From Phyllobacterium sp. T1293 (GTDB taxonomy: Bacteria; Pseudomonadota; Alphaproteobacteria; Rhizobiales; Rhizobiaceae), in contig NZ_CP088275.1 in the NCBI RefSeq assembly GCF_020731415.2, positions 1 to 64,000 of the forward strand: a stretch of 64,000 nucleotides of DNA. The letters are read 5' to 3'. Both the position numbers and the translations under genes were made by a program. The notes under the pieces are model-generated. The model saw nothing but the letters and a program-made list of their open reading frames with translations. It ran no database searches and was not told the DNA's origin. Shown here piece after piece: positions 8,723-17,355 of this stretch. How positions within the stretch are numbered: the stretch's first letter is position 1; each line of letters begins with the position of its first letter.

Positions 8723-9667
8723 GTGATCAAATTTATACTCAGCCGAATGCTGATGGCTGTGCCCACGATTATCATTGTGGCAGTTGCAGTATTCACCCTT
8801 ATACGCTTCATACCCGGCGATCCGGCCGCCCTTATGCTGGGGGACCTCGCCGACCCGCAACAGATCGCAGCATTACGTTCGACATTGGGTCTCGACCAGA
8901 GCATCCCCGTGCAGTTCATGATCTGGGTCGGCCATCTGTTCCAAGGCGATTTTGGTAAATCCATTGTCACAGGCGAACCTGTCCTGCATCTCGTCTTGTC
9001 CCGATTCTTCATCAGTGCCCAGATCGTTGTGCTTGCTGTTTTCATCGCAAGTGTGATCGCCGTTCCGGCGGGTGTTATTGCGGCATGGAAACAGAATAGC
9101 CTCACGGATCTTGCCCTTGTCGGTACGGCAACGGTTCTTTTGTCCATTCCGACATTCTGGCTTGGGCTTTTGCTGCTGCTCTTCTTTGGCCTGAAACTTG
9201 GCTGGGTACCGGTGCTGGGCTACGTCTCCGTAACAACCGACTGGAAAGCCGGGCTCATTTACATGGCCCTTCCGGTTGCCACGCTTTTTATCCACGAGAT
9301 GGGCGTCATCATCCGCATGGCACGCGCCTCAACCCTGGAGGTCCTGCGCCTCGACTACATCACCCATGCGCGCGCCAAAGGGCTTTCCGAACAGGCTGTC
9401 CTCTGGCGTCATGCCTTCAAAAACGCTTTTGGTCCCACATGGACAATGATTGGCCTGATCCTCGGGAATCTGCTGGGCGGAATTGCTGTGATCGAAACTG
9501 TCTTCTCGATACCCGGCCTTGGCCGCTTGCTGGTCGACAGTATTTTCCAGCGCGATTACCCCGTCATTCAGGGCTGTCTTCTCCTCGTTGCCCTCGCCTA
9601 TGTGCTGGTCAATCTCGTCATTGATCTTCTCTATCCGCTCTTCGATCCACGGGTGGTGGCAGAATGA
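8723..9667 (+). CDS. ABC transporter permease, DppB family
   Basis: 314-residue inner-membrane permease of the peptide/nickel importer class, with six predicted membrane segments. The N-terminus FILSRMLMAVPTIIIVAVAVFTLIRFIPGDPA is characteristic of DppB. The EAA-type coupling loop is seen in DYITHARAKGLSEQAVLWRHAFKNA. The GTG at 8723 was chosen because the 26 upstream codons are non-hydrophobic and precede the canonical start of the family. It is the first gene of an operon in which following genes overlap by 4 bp. Confidence 0.9.
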   Translation: MIKFILSRMLMAVPTIIIVAVAVFTLIRFIPGDPAALMLGDLADPQQIAALRSTLGLDQSIPVQFMIWVGHLFQGDFGKSIVTGEPVLHLVLSRFFISAQIVVLAVFIASVIAVPAGVIAAWKQNSLTDLALVGTATVLLSIPTFWLGLLLLLFFGLKLGWVPVLGYVSVTTDWKAGLIYMALPVATLFIHEMGVIIRMARASTLEVLRLDYITHARAKGLSEQAVLWRHAFKNAFGPTWTMIGLILGNLLGGIAVIETVFSIPGLGRLLVDSIFQRDYPVIQGCLLLVALAYVLVNLVIDLLYPLFDPRVVAE

Positions 9668-10482
9668 AAAAGCTTACATTCAACGGCGTTATCGGTGGGA
9701 CTATTATTGCCCTTCTGTTTGCGGTTGCCGCCATCGGCATGGTCTGGACGCCATTTGATCCGATGAAGCTCAGTTTTTCCTCGCGCCTTGCTGCCCCAAA
9801 TGGATTGCATCTTTTGGGAACAGACGAATTCGGCCGCGATGTTCTGAGCCGGTTGATAGTTGGTGCGCAGGCCAGCGTCTGGATCGGCCTTGCAACGGTC
9901 TGCTTTGCTGTATTGTTCGGTACTTTAATCGGTCTGACCAGCGGTTATCTGCGTGGCTGGGTAGACGGGATTATCATGGCATTCAACAATGCCCTTCTGG
10001 CATTTCCCGGCATTTTGCTGGCGCTCGGTCTCCTCGCGGTTTTCGGTGCCAACCAGTATGGCATCATCTTTGCGCTGGGTATCGCCTACACCCCCTCCAT
10101 GGCACGCATTGTCCGTGGTGCGGTTTTATCCCTGCGTGAGCGGGAATTCATTGAAGCCTCAAAGGTTATGGGCAACAGCGAGATCTACACGATCCTTCGC
10201 CACATCCTTCCCAATTGCCTCGCACCGATCACCGTCCTTGCCACATCCATGTTTGGCTGGGCGATCCTTTCCGAAAGCGCCCTCAGCTTCCTCGGTCTTG
10301 GTGTTCCGCCCCCCGCGCCAACCTGGGGCAATATGCTTGCAGCCGGTCGTCCGTTCATTGAACAGGCCGCATGGCTCGGCTTCTTCCCGGGACTGTGCAT
10401 CGCATTCACCCTTCTTGGCATCAACCTGCTTGGCGATGCCCTGCGCGACAAGCTTGATCCACGCATGAGAGGTTTGAAATGA
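9664..10482 (+). CDS. ABC transporter permease, DppC family
   Basis: 272 residues, second permease of the importer. It shows the DppC hallmark LLGTDEFGRDVLSRLIVGAQASVWIGLA and the coupling loop EFIEASKVMGNSEIYTILRHILPN. ATG overlaps the stop of the preceding permease (ATGA), so translation is coupled. It forms the heterodimeric channel with the 8723-9667 product. Confidence 0.9.
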   Translation: MKKLTFNGVIGGTIIALLFAVAAIGMVWTPFDPMKLSFSSRLAAPNGLHLLGTDEFGRDVLSRLIVGAQASVWIGLATVCFAVLFGTLIGLTSGYLRGWVDGIIMAFNNALLAFPGILLALGLLAVFGANQYGIIFALGIAYTPSMARIVRGAVLSLREREFIEASKVMGNSEIYTILRHILPNCLAPITVLATSMFGWAILSESALSFLGLGVPPPAPTWGNMLAAGRPFIEQAAWLGFFPGLCIAFTLLGINLLGDALRDKLDPRMRGLK

Positions 10483-12110
10483 GCAGTCAGAACACCCTTC
10501 TCAGCGTTCGCGGCCTGACCCTTGAAGTCATCCATAATAATGGCGCAGTCGTCAAAAATGTCAGCTTCGACGTTTCATCCGGTGAGATCGTCGGTATCGT
10601 TGGTGAATCCGGATCTGGAAAAACCCTCGCAACTCGCGCCATCATTGGATTGATTGCACCCGGCATCCGCCATACCAGCGGTTCAATCCTCTATAAGGGG
10701 CAGGATATCCTCAAGGCCGGTGATCGCGCGCTGCGGCGCTTGCGTGGTGGTGAAATCGGTGTTGTCTTTCAGGAACCGATGACTTCCCTCAATCCCTCGA
10801 TGACTATTGGTCGCCAGCTGGAAGAGGGACTTATTCTCCACACCAAGCAAACATCCGAGCAACGCCGCACCAATATTCTGCACATGCTGACCCGTGTTGG
10901 CCTGAAAGACCCATCAGGCGCGTTGACCGCCTATCCGCATGAATTTTCCGGTGGCATGCGTCAGCGCATCATGCTTGCCTCGGTCATGCTACTGAAGCCG
11001 GCCCTGCTGATCGCCGATGAACCCACAACGGCACTGGATGCCGTTATTCAGCGCGACGTCATGGAACTCATGGTGGAATTGACGAAAGAACAGGGCACGG
11101 CAGTGCTTTTGATCAGCCATGATCTGCCGATGGTCGCACGATACACCAATCGTTTTGTCGTGATGGAACGCGGTGTCGTTGTCGAACAGGGCACGACGGA
11201 GGAAATCCTGTCGGCTCCGAAGCATCCCTATACCCGCAAGCTTCTGTCTTCCCTGCCGTTCCGTGGAGATATCCGCTCGATCGACACCACTGCGGGGCCC
11301 ATAGTTTCCGCGCGCGATATCGTCGTTGATTATCCGGGGCGCAAAAGCCTGTTCAAGAAAGGCGTGGCAAAGCGCGCCCTGCATGGCATCAGCATAGACA
11401 TTCATCCCGGCGAGGTCGTGGCCTTGGTTGGTGGCTCAGGTTCGGGAAAAACTACCCTCGGCCGCACGATTGCGGGACTGGTCAAGGAGACCAGCGGCGA
11501 AATCCTGTTTCAGGGCAAGAGCCGCCGAAGTGACTGGTTTGATTACCGCATGAATTGCCAGATGGTCTTTCAGGACCCCTATTCATCGCTCGACCCGCGC
11601 ATGACGATCATGGCTCTGGTCGAAGAAGCGCTCAGGCTCATCCCCGATCTGACAACGACCGAGAAGAGACAACGCGCCGCCGAGACACTTGAAGAGGTTG
11701 GTCTCGATACAGCATTTGCTGATCGTTATCCGCACCAGCTTTCCGGTGGCCAGCGGCAACGTGTTGCCATTGCGCGGGCGATTGCACGCCGCCCCAAATT
11801 CCTGATCGCGGACGAGCCCGTCTCAGCACTTGATGTCACCGTGCGTGCGCAGGTTCTCGACCTCTTTTCCAACCTGCAAAAACGGTATGGCTTTTCCTGT
11901 TTGTTCATCAGCCATGATCTTGGTGTGGTCGAGCAGATAGCCGATCGTGTCATCGTCATGCAGGACGGGCAGATCATCGAGCAGGGCGACCGGAACGCGA
12001 TCTTCGATACTCCAAGGGAAGCCTATACCCGCAAGCTGCTTTCGGCCATTCCCGCGCTGGACCTCAACGACAATGGCGGCGTCAAACTCAAATGGCGGCT
12101 CGACGCCTGA
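10479..12110 (+). CDS. ABC transporter, fused double ATP-binding protein (DppD-DppF type)
   Basis: 543 residues with two complete nucleotide-binding domains in one chain. Walker A motifs are GESGSGKT (first) and GGSGSGKTT (second); signatures are FSGGMRQR and LSGGQRQR; Walker B motifs are LLIADEPT and FLIADEP. Each half carries the oligopeptide-class C-terminal tail (HPYTRKLL, EAYTRKLL). Such fusions replace the separate DppD and DppF subunits. The start overlaps the DppC-type stop by 4 bp. It energises uptake by the two permeases. Confidence 0.92.
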   Translation: MSSQNTLLSVRGLTLEVIHNNGAVVKNVSFDVSSGEIVGIVGESGSGKTLATRAIIGLIAPGIRHTSGSILYKGQDILKAGDRALRRLRGGEIGVVFQEPMTSLNPSMTIGRQLEEGLILHTKQTSEQRRTNILHMLTRVGLKDPSGALTAYPHEFSGGMRQRIMLASVMLLKPALLIADEPTTALDAVIQRDVMELMVELTKEQGTAVLLISHDLPMVARYTNRFVVMERGVVVEQGTTEEILSAPKHPYTRKLLSSLPFRGDIRSIDTTAGPIVSARDIVVDYPGRKSLFKKGVAKRALHGISIDIHPGEVVALVGGSGSGKTTLGRTIAGLVKETSGEILFQGKSRRSDWFDYRMNCQMVFQDPYSSLDPRMTIMALVEEALRLIPDLTTTEKRQRAAETLEEVGLDTAFADRYPHQLSGGQRQRVAIARAIARRPKFLIADEPVSALDVTVRAQVLDLFSNLQKRYGFSCLFISHDLGVVEQIADRVIVMQDGQIIEQGDRNAIFDTPREAYTRKLLSAIPALDLNDNGGVKLKWRLDA

Positions 12111-12132
12111 ACCAATGAAAAAAGGGTGGAAC

Positions 12133-13674
12133 ATGAAGAAAATACTTCTCGCAGGAACAATCCTGATAACGGCTGTTAGTCTGGCTCAGGCACGGGACAT
12201 CAATATCGCGCAAAGTTCGGATATTCGCAGCAACATCCCCGGCGTTAACCGCGATGGCAATACGGACTCGGTTATCTTCCATCTGGTGGAAGGATTGGTT
12301 GGTTATACGGAAAATGGTGACGTGAAGCCGCTTCTCGCGCAGTCCGTGAATGTCTCAGCGGATGGCCTGACCTATACGTTCCCGCTACGCGACAATGTGA
12401 AATTCCACAACGGCGATCCACTGACGGCTGGAGATGTCGTATGGAACTGGAACCGCTATATGGCGGAGGACACAAAGTGGACTTGCCGTGCGGATTTCGA
12501 TGGCAGCAGAACCGTCAAAGTCACTGGTATTGAAGCTGTTGATCCCCATACTGTTGCCATGAAGATTGCAGCACCCTCCGCTGTATTTCTCGGGCTCATG
12601 GCACGGCCCGAATGCGGTTATACCGGAATTATAAGCCCCAAATCGATAGCGGCTGACGGCAGTTTCGTTGAGCCTATCGGCACAGGACCATTCAAATGGG
12701 GTGAATGGAAGCGCGGCGAATATGTGCGACTGGCAAAATTCGATGCCTATGTCTCACCGCCAAATGATGGCAAACCCGATGGCATGGTCGGCTCCAAGCG
12801 ACCACTGGTGGATGGGGTTAAATTCACAGCGGTTCCCGATGCTTCAACGGTTAAGGCCGGATTGCTCGCAGGTGCGCTTGATGCGGCTGAAGTACCTGCC
12901 GATCTCGTCCCGGAACTGAAGGACAGCGCCATACAGCTGATCATGAAGCGCAACAACGGCAAAAACCTTCTCTATATCCAGACTCGCGATCCGGTCCTGA
13001 GCAAGGTCGGCGTGCGCCGTGCCATGGCAGCTGCGCTTGATCTGGATGATCTGGTCGGAGCTGTTTCCAATGGCACAGGGACCGCGAATGCTTCCATGGT
13101 TTCGCTGGACTCAATCTACTATTCCGATGTTCAGAAAAAGCGGATTGCCACAGATCTCGAAGCAGCGAAGAAGGAACTTGCGGATTCCGGCTACAAGGGC
13201 GAACCAATCAAGATCATTGCCAACAAGCGCGGCAATGTTCCGAGCTATCCGGTGGCTGTTGTTGCTCAGGCGATGATGGCTCAGGTGGGCCTCAATGTGC
13301 AGATCGAAGTTCTCGATTATGCCACGCAGGTCGACCGGCGCCGCAGCGGCAATTATCAGATTATCTCCCAGTCCGTCACTCCGCGTCTCGATCCGGCGCT
13401 GATGTACAGTTTCTATGTGGGCAACAAGGACAAGAACGCTTCGCTCATGTGGGATAATCCCAAGGCGATCGAACTCATGGATGCAGCTTACAAGGAAGCG
13501 GACCAGACCAAGCGTCAGGCCATATTCGATCAGTTTCACGAACTCATGCTGCAGGAGGTTCCCGGCATCTTTCTCTATGATCTCATGGATCTGTGGGGCG
13601 CATCGAAAAAACTGCACGGCACACCCGTATGGCAGTCGAATGCACGCGTTTGGGAAGTATCGCTCGACGACTAG
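12133..13674 (+). CDS. ABC transporter substrate-binding protein, family 5 (peptide class)
   Basis: 513 residues with signal peptide MKKILLAGTILITAVSLAQA. The body fits SBP family 5: LAQSVNVSADGLTYTFPLRDNVKFHNGDPLTAGDVVWNWNRY near residue 75 and PIGTGPFKWGEWKRGEYVRLAKFDAY. It is a periplasmic receptor for peptides or similar amides. The start at 12133 follows AAAGGGTGG; a longer frame would overlap the ATPase gene. The amidohydrolase immediately downstream suggests that the ligand contains an amide bond to be cleaved inside the cell. Confidence 0.9.
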   Translation: MKKILLAGTILITAVSLAQARDINIAQSSDIRSNIPGVNRDGNTDSVIFHLVEGLVGYTENGDVKPLLAQSVNVSADGLTYTFPLRDNVKFHNGDPLTAGDVVWNWNRYMAEDTKWTCRADFDGSRTVKVTGIEAVDPHTVAMKIAAPSAVFLGLMARPECGYTGIISPKSIAADGSFVEPIGTGPFKWGEWKRGEYVRLAKFDAYVSPPNDGKPDGMVGSKRPLVDGVKFTAVPDASTVKAGLLAGALDAAEVPADLVPELKDSAIQLIMKRNNGKNLLYIQTRDPVLSKVGVRRAMAAALDLDDLVGAVSNGTGTANASMVSLDSIYYSDVQKKRIATDLEAAKKELADSGYKGEPIKIIANKRGNVPSYPVAVVAQAMMAQVGLNVQIEVLDYATQVDRRRSGNYQIISQSVTPRLDPALMYSFYVGNKDKNASLMWDNPKAIELMDAAYKEADQTKRQAIFDQFHELMLQEVPGIFLYDLMDLWGASKKLHGTPVWQSNARVWEVSLDD

Positions 13675-13731
13675 TTCGAAGGCTTATTGCCGGGCATTTG
13701 TGTCCGGGCATTGAAGGACCGGAAGGAAGAA

Positions 13732-15183
13732 ATGATGACGACCAAGCAAACTGTTGCGGCCATAGCCGCAGCTGTCGACCAGTTGCAGCCTGAATTTGCA
13801 GCCATGAGCGATGCTATATGGGATTATGCGGAGCTGAGCTTTTCCGAGCACCAATCGGCACAGACACAGATTTCCATGCTGGAAAAACACGGCTTTCGCA
13901 TTGAGCGCGAAATCGCTGATATTGAAACCGCCTTTATCGGCGAGTCTGGCGAGGGCAAGCCGATCATTGCTTTCCTCGGAGAGTTCGATGCACTTGCGGG
14001 GCTGAGCCAGAAGGCGGGCATTGCCATCGAACAGCAGGAAAAAACAGGCGGCACTGGCCATGGGTGCGGGCACAATCTGCTTGGCACGGGTTCAATGCTG
14101 GCCGCTGTCGCTCTGGCAAAACATCTGAAGGCAAACAATCTGCCAGGCACCATCCGCTATTATGGCTGCCCCGGCGAAGAGGGCGGATCAGGCAAGACAT
14201 TCATGGCCCGCGCAGGCGCATTTGATGATGTGGATACGGCGCTGACCTGGCACCCTGCCCCGTTTAACGGCGTGCGGTCCACCAACAATCTGGCGGTGCT
14301 GGAGATTTACTACCGTTTCAAGGGCATCGCCGCCCATGCATCAAATGGCGCGCATCTCGGTCGCAGCGCGCTTGACGCACTCGAACTGATGAATGTCGGC
14401 GTCAATTTCCTGCGTGAACACATGCCGCAGGATTGCCGCGTCCATTACGCCATCACCGATGCCGGCGGCAAGGCGGCCAATGTGGTTCAGTCGCGCACCG
14501 AAGCACTTTACCTTGTTCGTGCGCCGGAATTGCCGATCGCACTCGACCTTGCCGCCCGTGTTGACCGGATTGCCAAGGGTGCAGCGATGATGACGGATAC
14601 AGAGGTTGAAATCGTATTTGACCGGGCAGCAACAAATCTTCTGCCCAACATCGCGCTTGAGAGCGCTATCCACGCCAATATGGTTGACCTGGGTCCTGTA
14701 CCATTTGACAATGCAGACATTGCTTTCGCGCAGGAGATACAGAACACACTGACACCAGAAGCGGTCAAAAGCAGTGTCAGGCTTTACCAGATCAAAAACG
14801 ACGTGTTCCTCAATGGCAAGGTCGATGGATTAAGCCCGTTGCATCTCGGCTTGCGCGACTTCGAGGGCGAATCGCATTTCCGCGCCGGTTCAACCGATGT
14901 TGGCGATGTAAGCTGGATCACGCCAACGGCGCAGTGTTGGGCTCCGGCATGGGCTATCGGTACTGCGCCACATACGTGGCAGGTGGTCGCTCAAGGCAAG
15001 AGCCCAGCTGCACACAAGGCTTTTGTTCATGCCGCAAAATCTCTGGCCGCCACGGGTCTTGATCTCATTCTCAATCCCGATCTTCTGGCTCAAGCAAAGG
15101 CGGAATGGCGGGAAAAAACCGAGGGTCGCCCATATCAATGCCCTATTCCAGCGCATATAGGCCCAAAGATCGGCAAGCCCTAG
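13732..15183 (+). CDS. M20 family metallo-amidohydrolase (AbgB-like)
   Basis: 483 residues. The zinc site is visible in GTGHGCGHNLLGTGSMLAA (first His and bridging region) and GCPGEEGGSGK (general-base Glu pair). RFKGIAAHASNGAHLGRSALDALELMN starts the dimerisation lid domain. The length and the WITPTAQCWAPAWAIGTAPHTW stretch match the AbgB/indole-acetyl-amino-acid hydrolase branch, which cleaves p-aminobenzoyl-glutamate or N-acyl amino acids. The start follows GGAAGGAAG. As the last gene after the Dpp-type importer, it likely hydrolyses the imported substrate in the cytoplasm. Confidence 0.88.
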   Translation: MMTTKQTVAAIAAAVDQLQPEFAAMSDAIWDYAELSFSEHQSAQTQISMLEKHGFRIEREIADIETAFIGESGEGKPIIAFLGEFDALAGLSQKAGIAIEQQEKTGGTGHGCGHNLLGTGSMLAAVALAKHLKANNLPGTIRYYGCPGEEGGSGKTFMARAGAFDDVDTALTWHPAPFNGVRSTNNLAVLEIYYRFKGIAAHASNGAHLGRSALDALELMNVGVNFLREHMPQDCRVHYAITDAGGKAANVVQSRTEALYLVRAPELPIALDLAARVDRIAKGAAMMTDTEVEIVFDRAATNLLPNIALESAIHANMVDLGPVPFDNADIAFAQEIQNTLTPEAVKSSVRLYQIKNDVFLNGKVDGLSPLHLGLRDFEGESHFRAGSTDVGDVSWITPTAQCWAPAWAIGTAPHTWQVVAQGKSPAAHKAFVHAAKSLAATGLDLILNPDLLAQAKAEWREKTEGRPYQCPIPAHIGPKIGKP

Positions 15184-15292
15184 ACTTCACCGCAAGCCAT
15201 CACTATCTAGCCAGTTACACCCAGTAACCTCTGACGGCAGCGATCACATTGCTCTGGAAGTTATGGCATATTTGCCGTAGAGGTTCTGGCGC

Positions 15293-15314
15293 AACGAGGC
15301 CCGAAGGCCTTGTT
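15293..15314 (+). other. hairpin in the leader of the DedA gene
   Basis: A 9-bp stem with one G-U pair (15293-15301 with 15306-15314) and a CGAA loop, about 55 bp before the DedA start. There is no T-tract, so it is an RNA structure or repeat rather than a clear terminator. Confidence 0.35.
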
Positions 15315-15367
15315 GGAGGCAAGATTAATGTACTGCCCTACCTCGGCATAAAAGATCGTGAACTTGA

Positions 15368-15997
15368 ATGCCTGCAGCCAACATAGCCGCCGAAGCGCCC
15401 GGAGCCATTGCCACACTTCTGAGCTTTGGTCTCGTCGGCTTTGGATCACTGGCACTCCTTGAGAAATTCATCCCGGTTATCCCGTCTTACGTGCTGTTTA
15501 TGCTTTTGGGCATGACTGTGCCCGATAGCGGCGGGCTGGGACTGGCTATTCTCGTTACAACAATCGGGTCTGCAATCGGTGCGTTGGGCTGGTTCTCCCT
15601 TGGCTGGTTGCTTGGGCCAACAAGGGCCGAAGGGATCGTCGCGCGCTACGGCAAGTATGTTTTCCTGAAGCCCGCCTTCTACGAACGTCTGACAAACTCC
15701 TATCGCAGCAATCATTTCTGGGTAACGCTGACGGGACAGATTATCCCAACAGTCCGGATCTATCTTGCCCTGCCCGCTGGAGTCCTTCGGCTTGATCCCC
15801 GCTCATTTACTGTGGCAACGACGGTTGGTACTTTCCTTTGGAATACGCCATTCCTGTGCCTGGGCTATGCACTGCGGGGAACCCCCTATGATCCAATCCA
15901 TGTTGGATTCTGGGCATCAATAATTCTGTTCGTTGCTGAGGGTTCAATCATTCTGTTTTTCAGCCTGCGCCGCAAACGTCTGGCCAGACAGAGCTAG
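15368..15997 (+). CDS. DedA family membrane protein
   Basis: 209 residues, mostly hydrophobic. The family's re-entrant region is seen in LEKFIPVIPSYVLFMLLGM, and GQIIPTVRIYLALPAGVLRLDPRSF is the conserved R-x(n)-AG segment. DedA proteins sit in the inner membrane and are tied to undecaprenyl phosphate or lipid flipping and membrane-potential maintenance. The gene is monocistronic, and its stop codon overlaps that of the HigA-like gene on the other strand by 4 bp. Confidence 0.87.
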   Translation: MPAANIAAEAPGAIATLLSFGLVGFGSLALLEKFIPVIPSYVLFMLLGMTVPDSGGLGLAILVTTIGSAIGALGWFSLGWLLGPTRAEGIVARYGKYVFLKPAFYERLTNSYRSNHFWVTLTGQIIPTVRIYLALPAGVLRLDPRSFTVATTVGTFLWNTPFLCLGYALRGTPYDPIHVGFWASIILFVAEGSIILFFSLRRKRLARQS

Positions 15998-16260
15998 AAA
16001 CTTTTCTGAAGCCGATGCCACTTTGATTGCAGGATAAACCACAGATCCGGCATGATCCCCAGCGAGTGCTCTATACGCACGGCAATATCGAGCGTTATCG
16101 GATGCTGTCCGCCGATGATCGCCTCAATGGTCTCCACCGGAATTTCCGCGAGCCGGGCAAAATTCTCGTGGGATAACCCGTGCGCACTGATGCAAACGGC
16201 GAGATGCTCGCCGGGGTGTACGGCCCAATGCGGGTTCCATTGATCTGCTGTCGAGTGCAT
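15994..16260 (-). CDS. HigA-like antitoxin / XRE regulator without adjacent toxin
   Basis: 88 residues with the HigA opening (HPGEHLAVCISAHGLSHENFARLAEIPVETIEAIIGGQHPITLDIAVRIEHSLG), an XRE helix-turn-helix of the addiction-module type. HigA normally follows a HigB RelE-fold toxin gene on the same strand. The DNA upstream on this strand (16261-16521) has no such frame, so this is an orphan antitoxin or a solo regulator. The helix-turn-helix has Pro-Val-Glu substitutions. Its stop overlaps the DedA gene. Confidence 0.75.
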   Translation of the reverse strand: MHSTADQWNPHWAVHPGEHLAVCISAHGLSHENFARLAEIPVETIEAIIGGQHPITLDIAVRIEHSLGIMPDLWFILQSKWHRLQKSF

Positions 16261-16488
16261 TTCCCATCACCGATTCAGTTTCGCTTCGGTGAGAGATTCG
16301 TACCAGTTACTCATGTCAGGCCCATGTAAAAAACATGGCCTGAAAGTGGCAGCCTGCTAACAAATGTTTCATTGAAAACACTTCTGAATCGAACGAACCA
16401 GCCAACAAATCTTATGCACAGATTTTGTGCAGTAACATAATTGCTCAAAATACCGTCTTGACGCCGTATCAAAAATGCCGTCGACTGA

Positions 16489-16516
16489 ACCAATCCAACA
16501 ATTGGTCCGAACCAAT
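16489..16516. promoter_or_regulatory. predicted GntR/FadR-type operator at the regulator's own start
   Basis: ATTGGT-CCGA-ACCAAT at 16501-16516 is a perfect inverted repeat with a 4-nt centre, and a further ACCAAT lies at 16489-16494. The half-sites fit the TNGT/ACNA symmetry known for FadR-subfamily GntR operators such as PdhR sites, which have a 3-nt centre. The operator ends five bases before the ATG of the FadR-type gene, implying autorepression. Confidence 0.6.
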
Positions 16517-16521
16517 CGCAC

Positions 16522-17253
16522 ATGGCAAGCAATCAGTCCCAGGAGAATTCCAACTACGCGCTTGATCGGCTGCGGCATCTTCTGATGTCGGAGGCGTTCG
16601 AAAAAGACGGCAAGCTACCTACAGAGCGGGCGCTATCTGAGTCCTTGAGTGTTAGCCGCCGTTCGGTCCGCCGCGCGCTTGAAGTATTGGAAGCCGAAGG
16701 CCAGATATGGCGCCGTCAGGGTCATGGGACCTTTGCCGGGCGCAAACCCGATGGCTGGGGAGAGCATGTCGGGACAATTATTGCCGGTACTGACTTCATG
16801 GAGATCATGGAAGTTCGGTTAAGGATAGAACCTCAATTGGCGCAACTGGCAGCAATGCGCGCCAAGGCTTCTGAAATCGCTCGCATGCGCGAGCTGGCGC
16901 TGAAATCAAGCGAAAGTCAGGACCCTGACTCGCATGAACTATGGGATGGCGCATTACATCGGCAAATTGCCCAGAGCGCTGGCAATCAGTTTTTCCTGAC
17001 AATCTTTGACGTGATCAACCGGGTGCGTTCTGACGAAGCATGGCAAGTCATCCGTGAACGTGCGCGCAGCGGAAACAATTCCGGATCAAGGTCTTACACC
17101 CAGCATTCAATCATCATTGATGCCATTGAAGCCCGCGACCCCCTGAAAGCCGGTGAAGCGATGCGTCAGCATTTGTTGATGCTGCAGGAGTGGCTGATCC
17201 GGTTGACTTCAATGGATGGAGCCGAAACGGGCCAAACCAGCGAAGCGCCCTAA
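16522..17253 (+). CDS. GntR family regulator, FadR subfamily
   Basis: 243 residues. The N-terminal winged helix (KLPTERALSESLSVSRRSVRRALEVLEAEGQIWRRQGHGTFAG) is followed by an all-helical FCD effector domain, with metal/ligand residues in the MEVRLRIEPQLAQLAA, LHRQIAQSAGN and QHSIIIDAIEARDP helices. The gene stands 102 bp before the gamma-glutamyl/peptide importer operon on the same strand and probably controls it. No ribosome site is evident before the ATG, and the predicted operator abuts it. Confidence 0.9.
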   Translation: MASNQSQENSNYALDRLRHLLMSEAFEKDGKLPTERALSESLSVSRRSVRRALEVLEAEGQIWRRQGHGTFAGRKPDGWGEHVGTIIAGTDFMEIMEVRLRIEPQLAQLAAMRAKASEIARMRELALKSSESQDPDSHELWDGALHRQIAQSAGNQFFLTIFDVINRVRSDEAWQVIRERARSGNNSGSRSYTQHSIIIDAIEARDPLKAGEAMRQHLLMLQEWLIRLTSMDGAETGQTSEAP

Positions 17254-17355
17254 CGCATATCATTACGACGTTACGATAAGGACCGGAGCATAACCGGCCA
17301 TCAACACGGAACAAACAAGCGGATTTCACCGCTCTGACAAAAGAGGAGAACTTCG

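Noticed and set aside
15994..16521. Complete higBA toxin-antitoxin module
   Set aside because: Only the antitoxin is present; frames in 16261-16521 do not resemble HigB.
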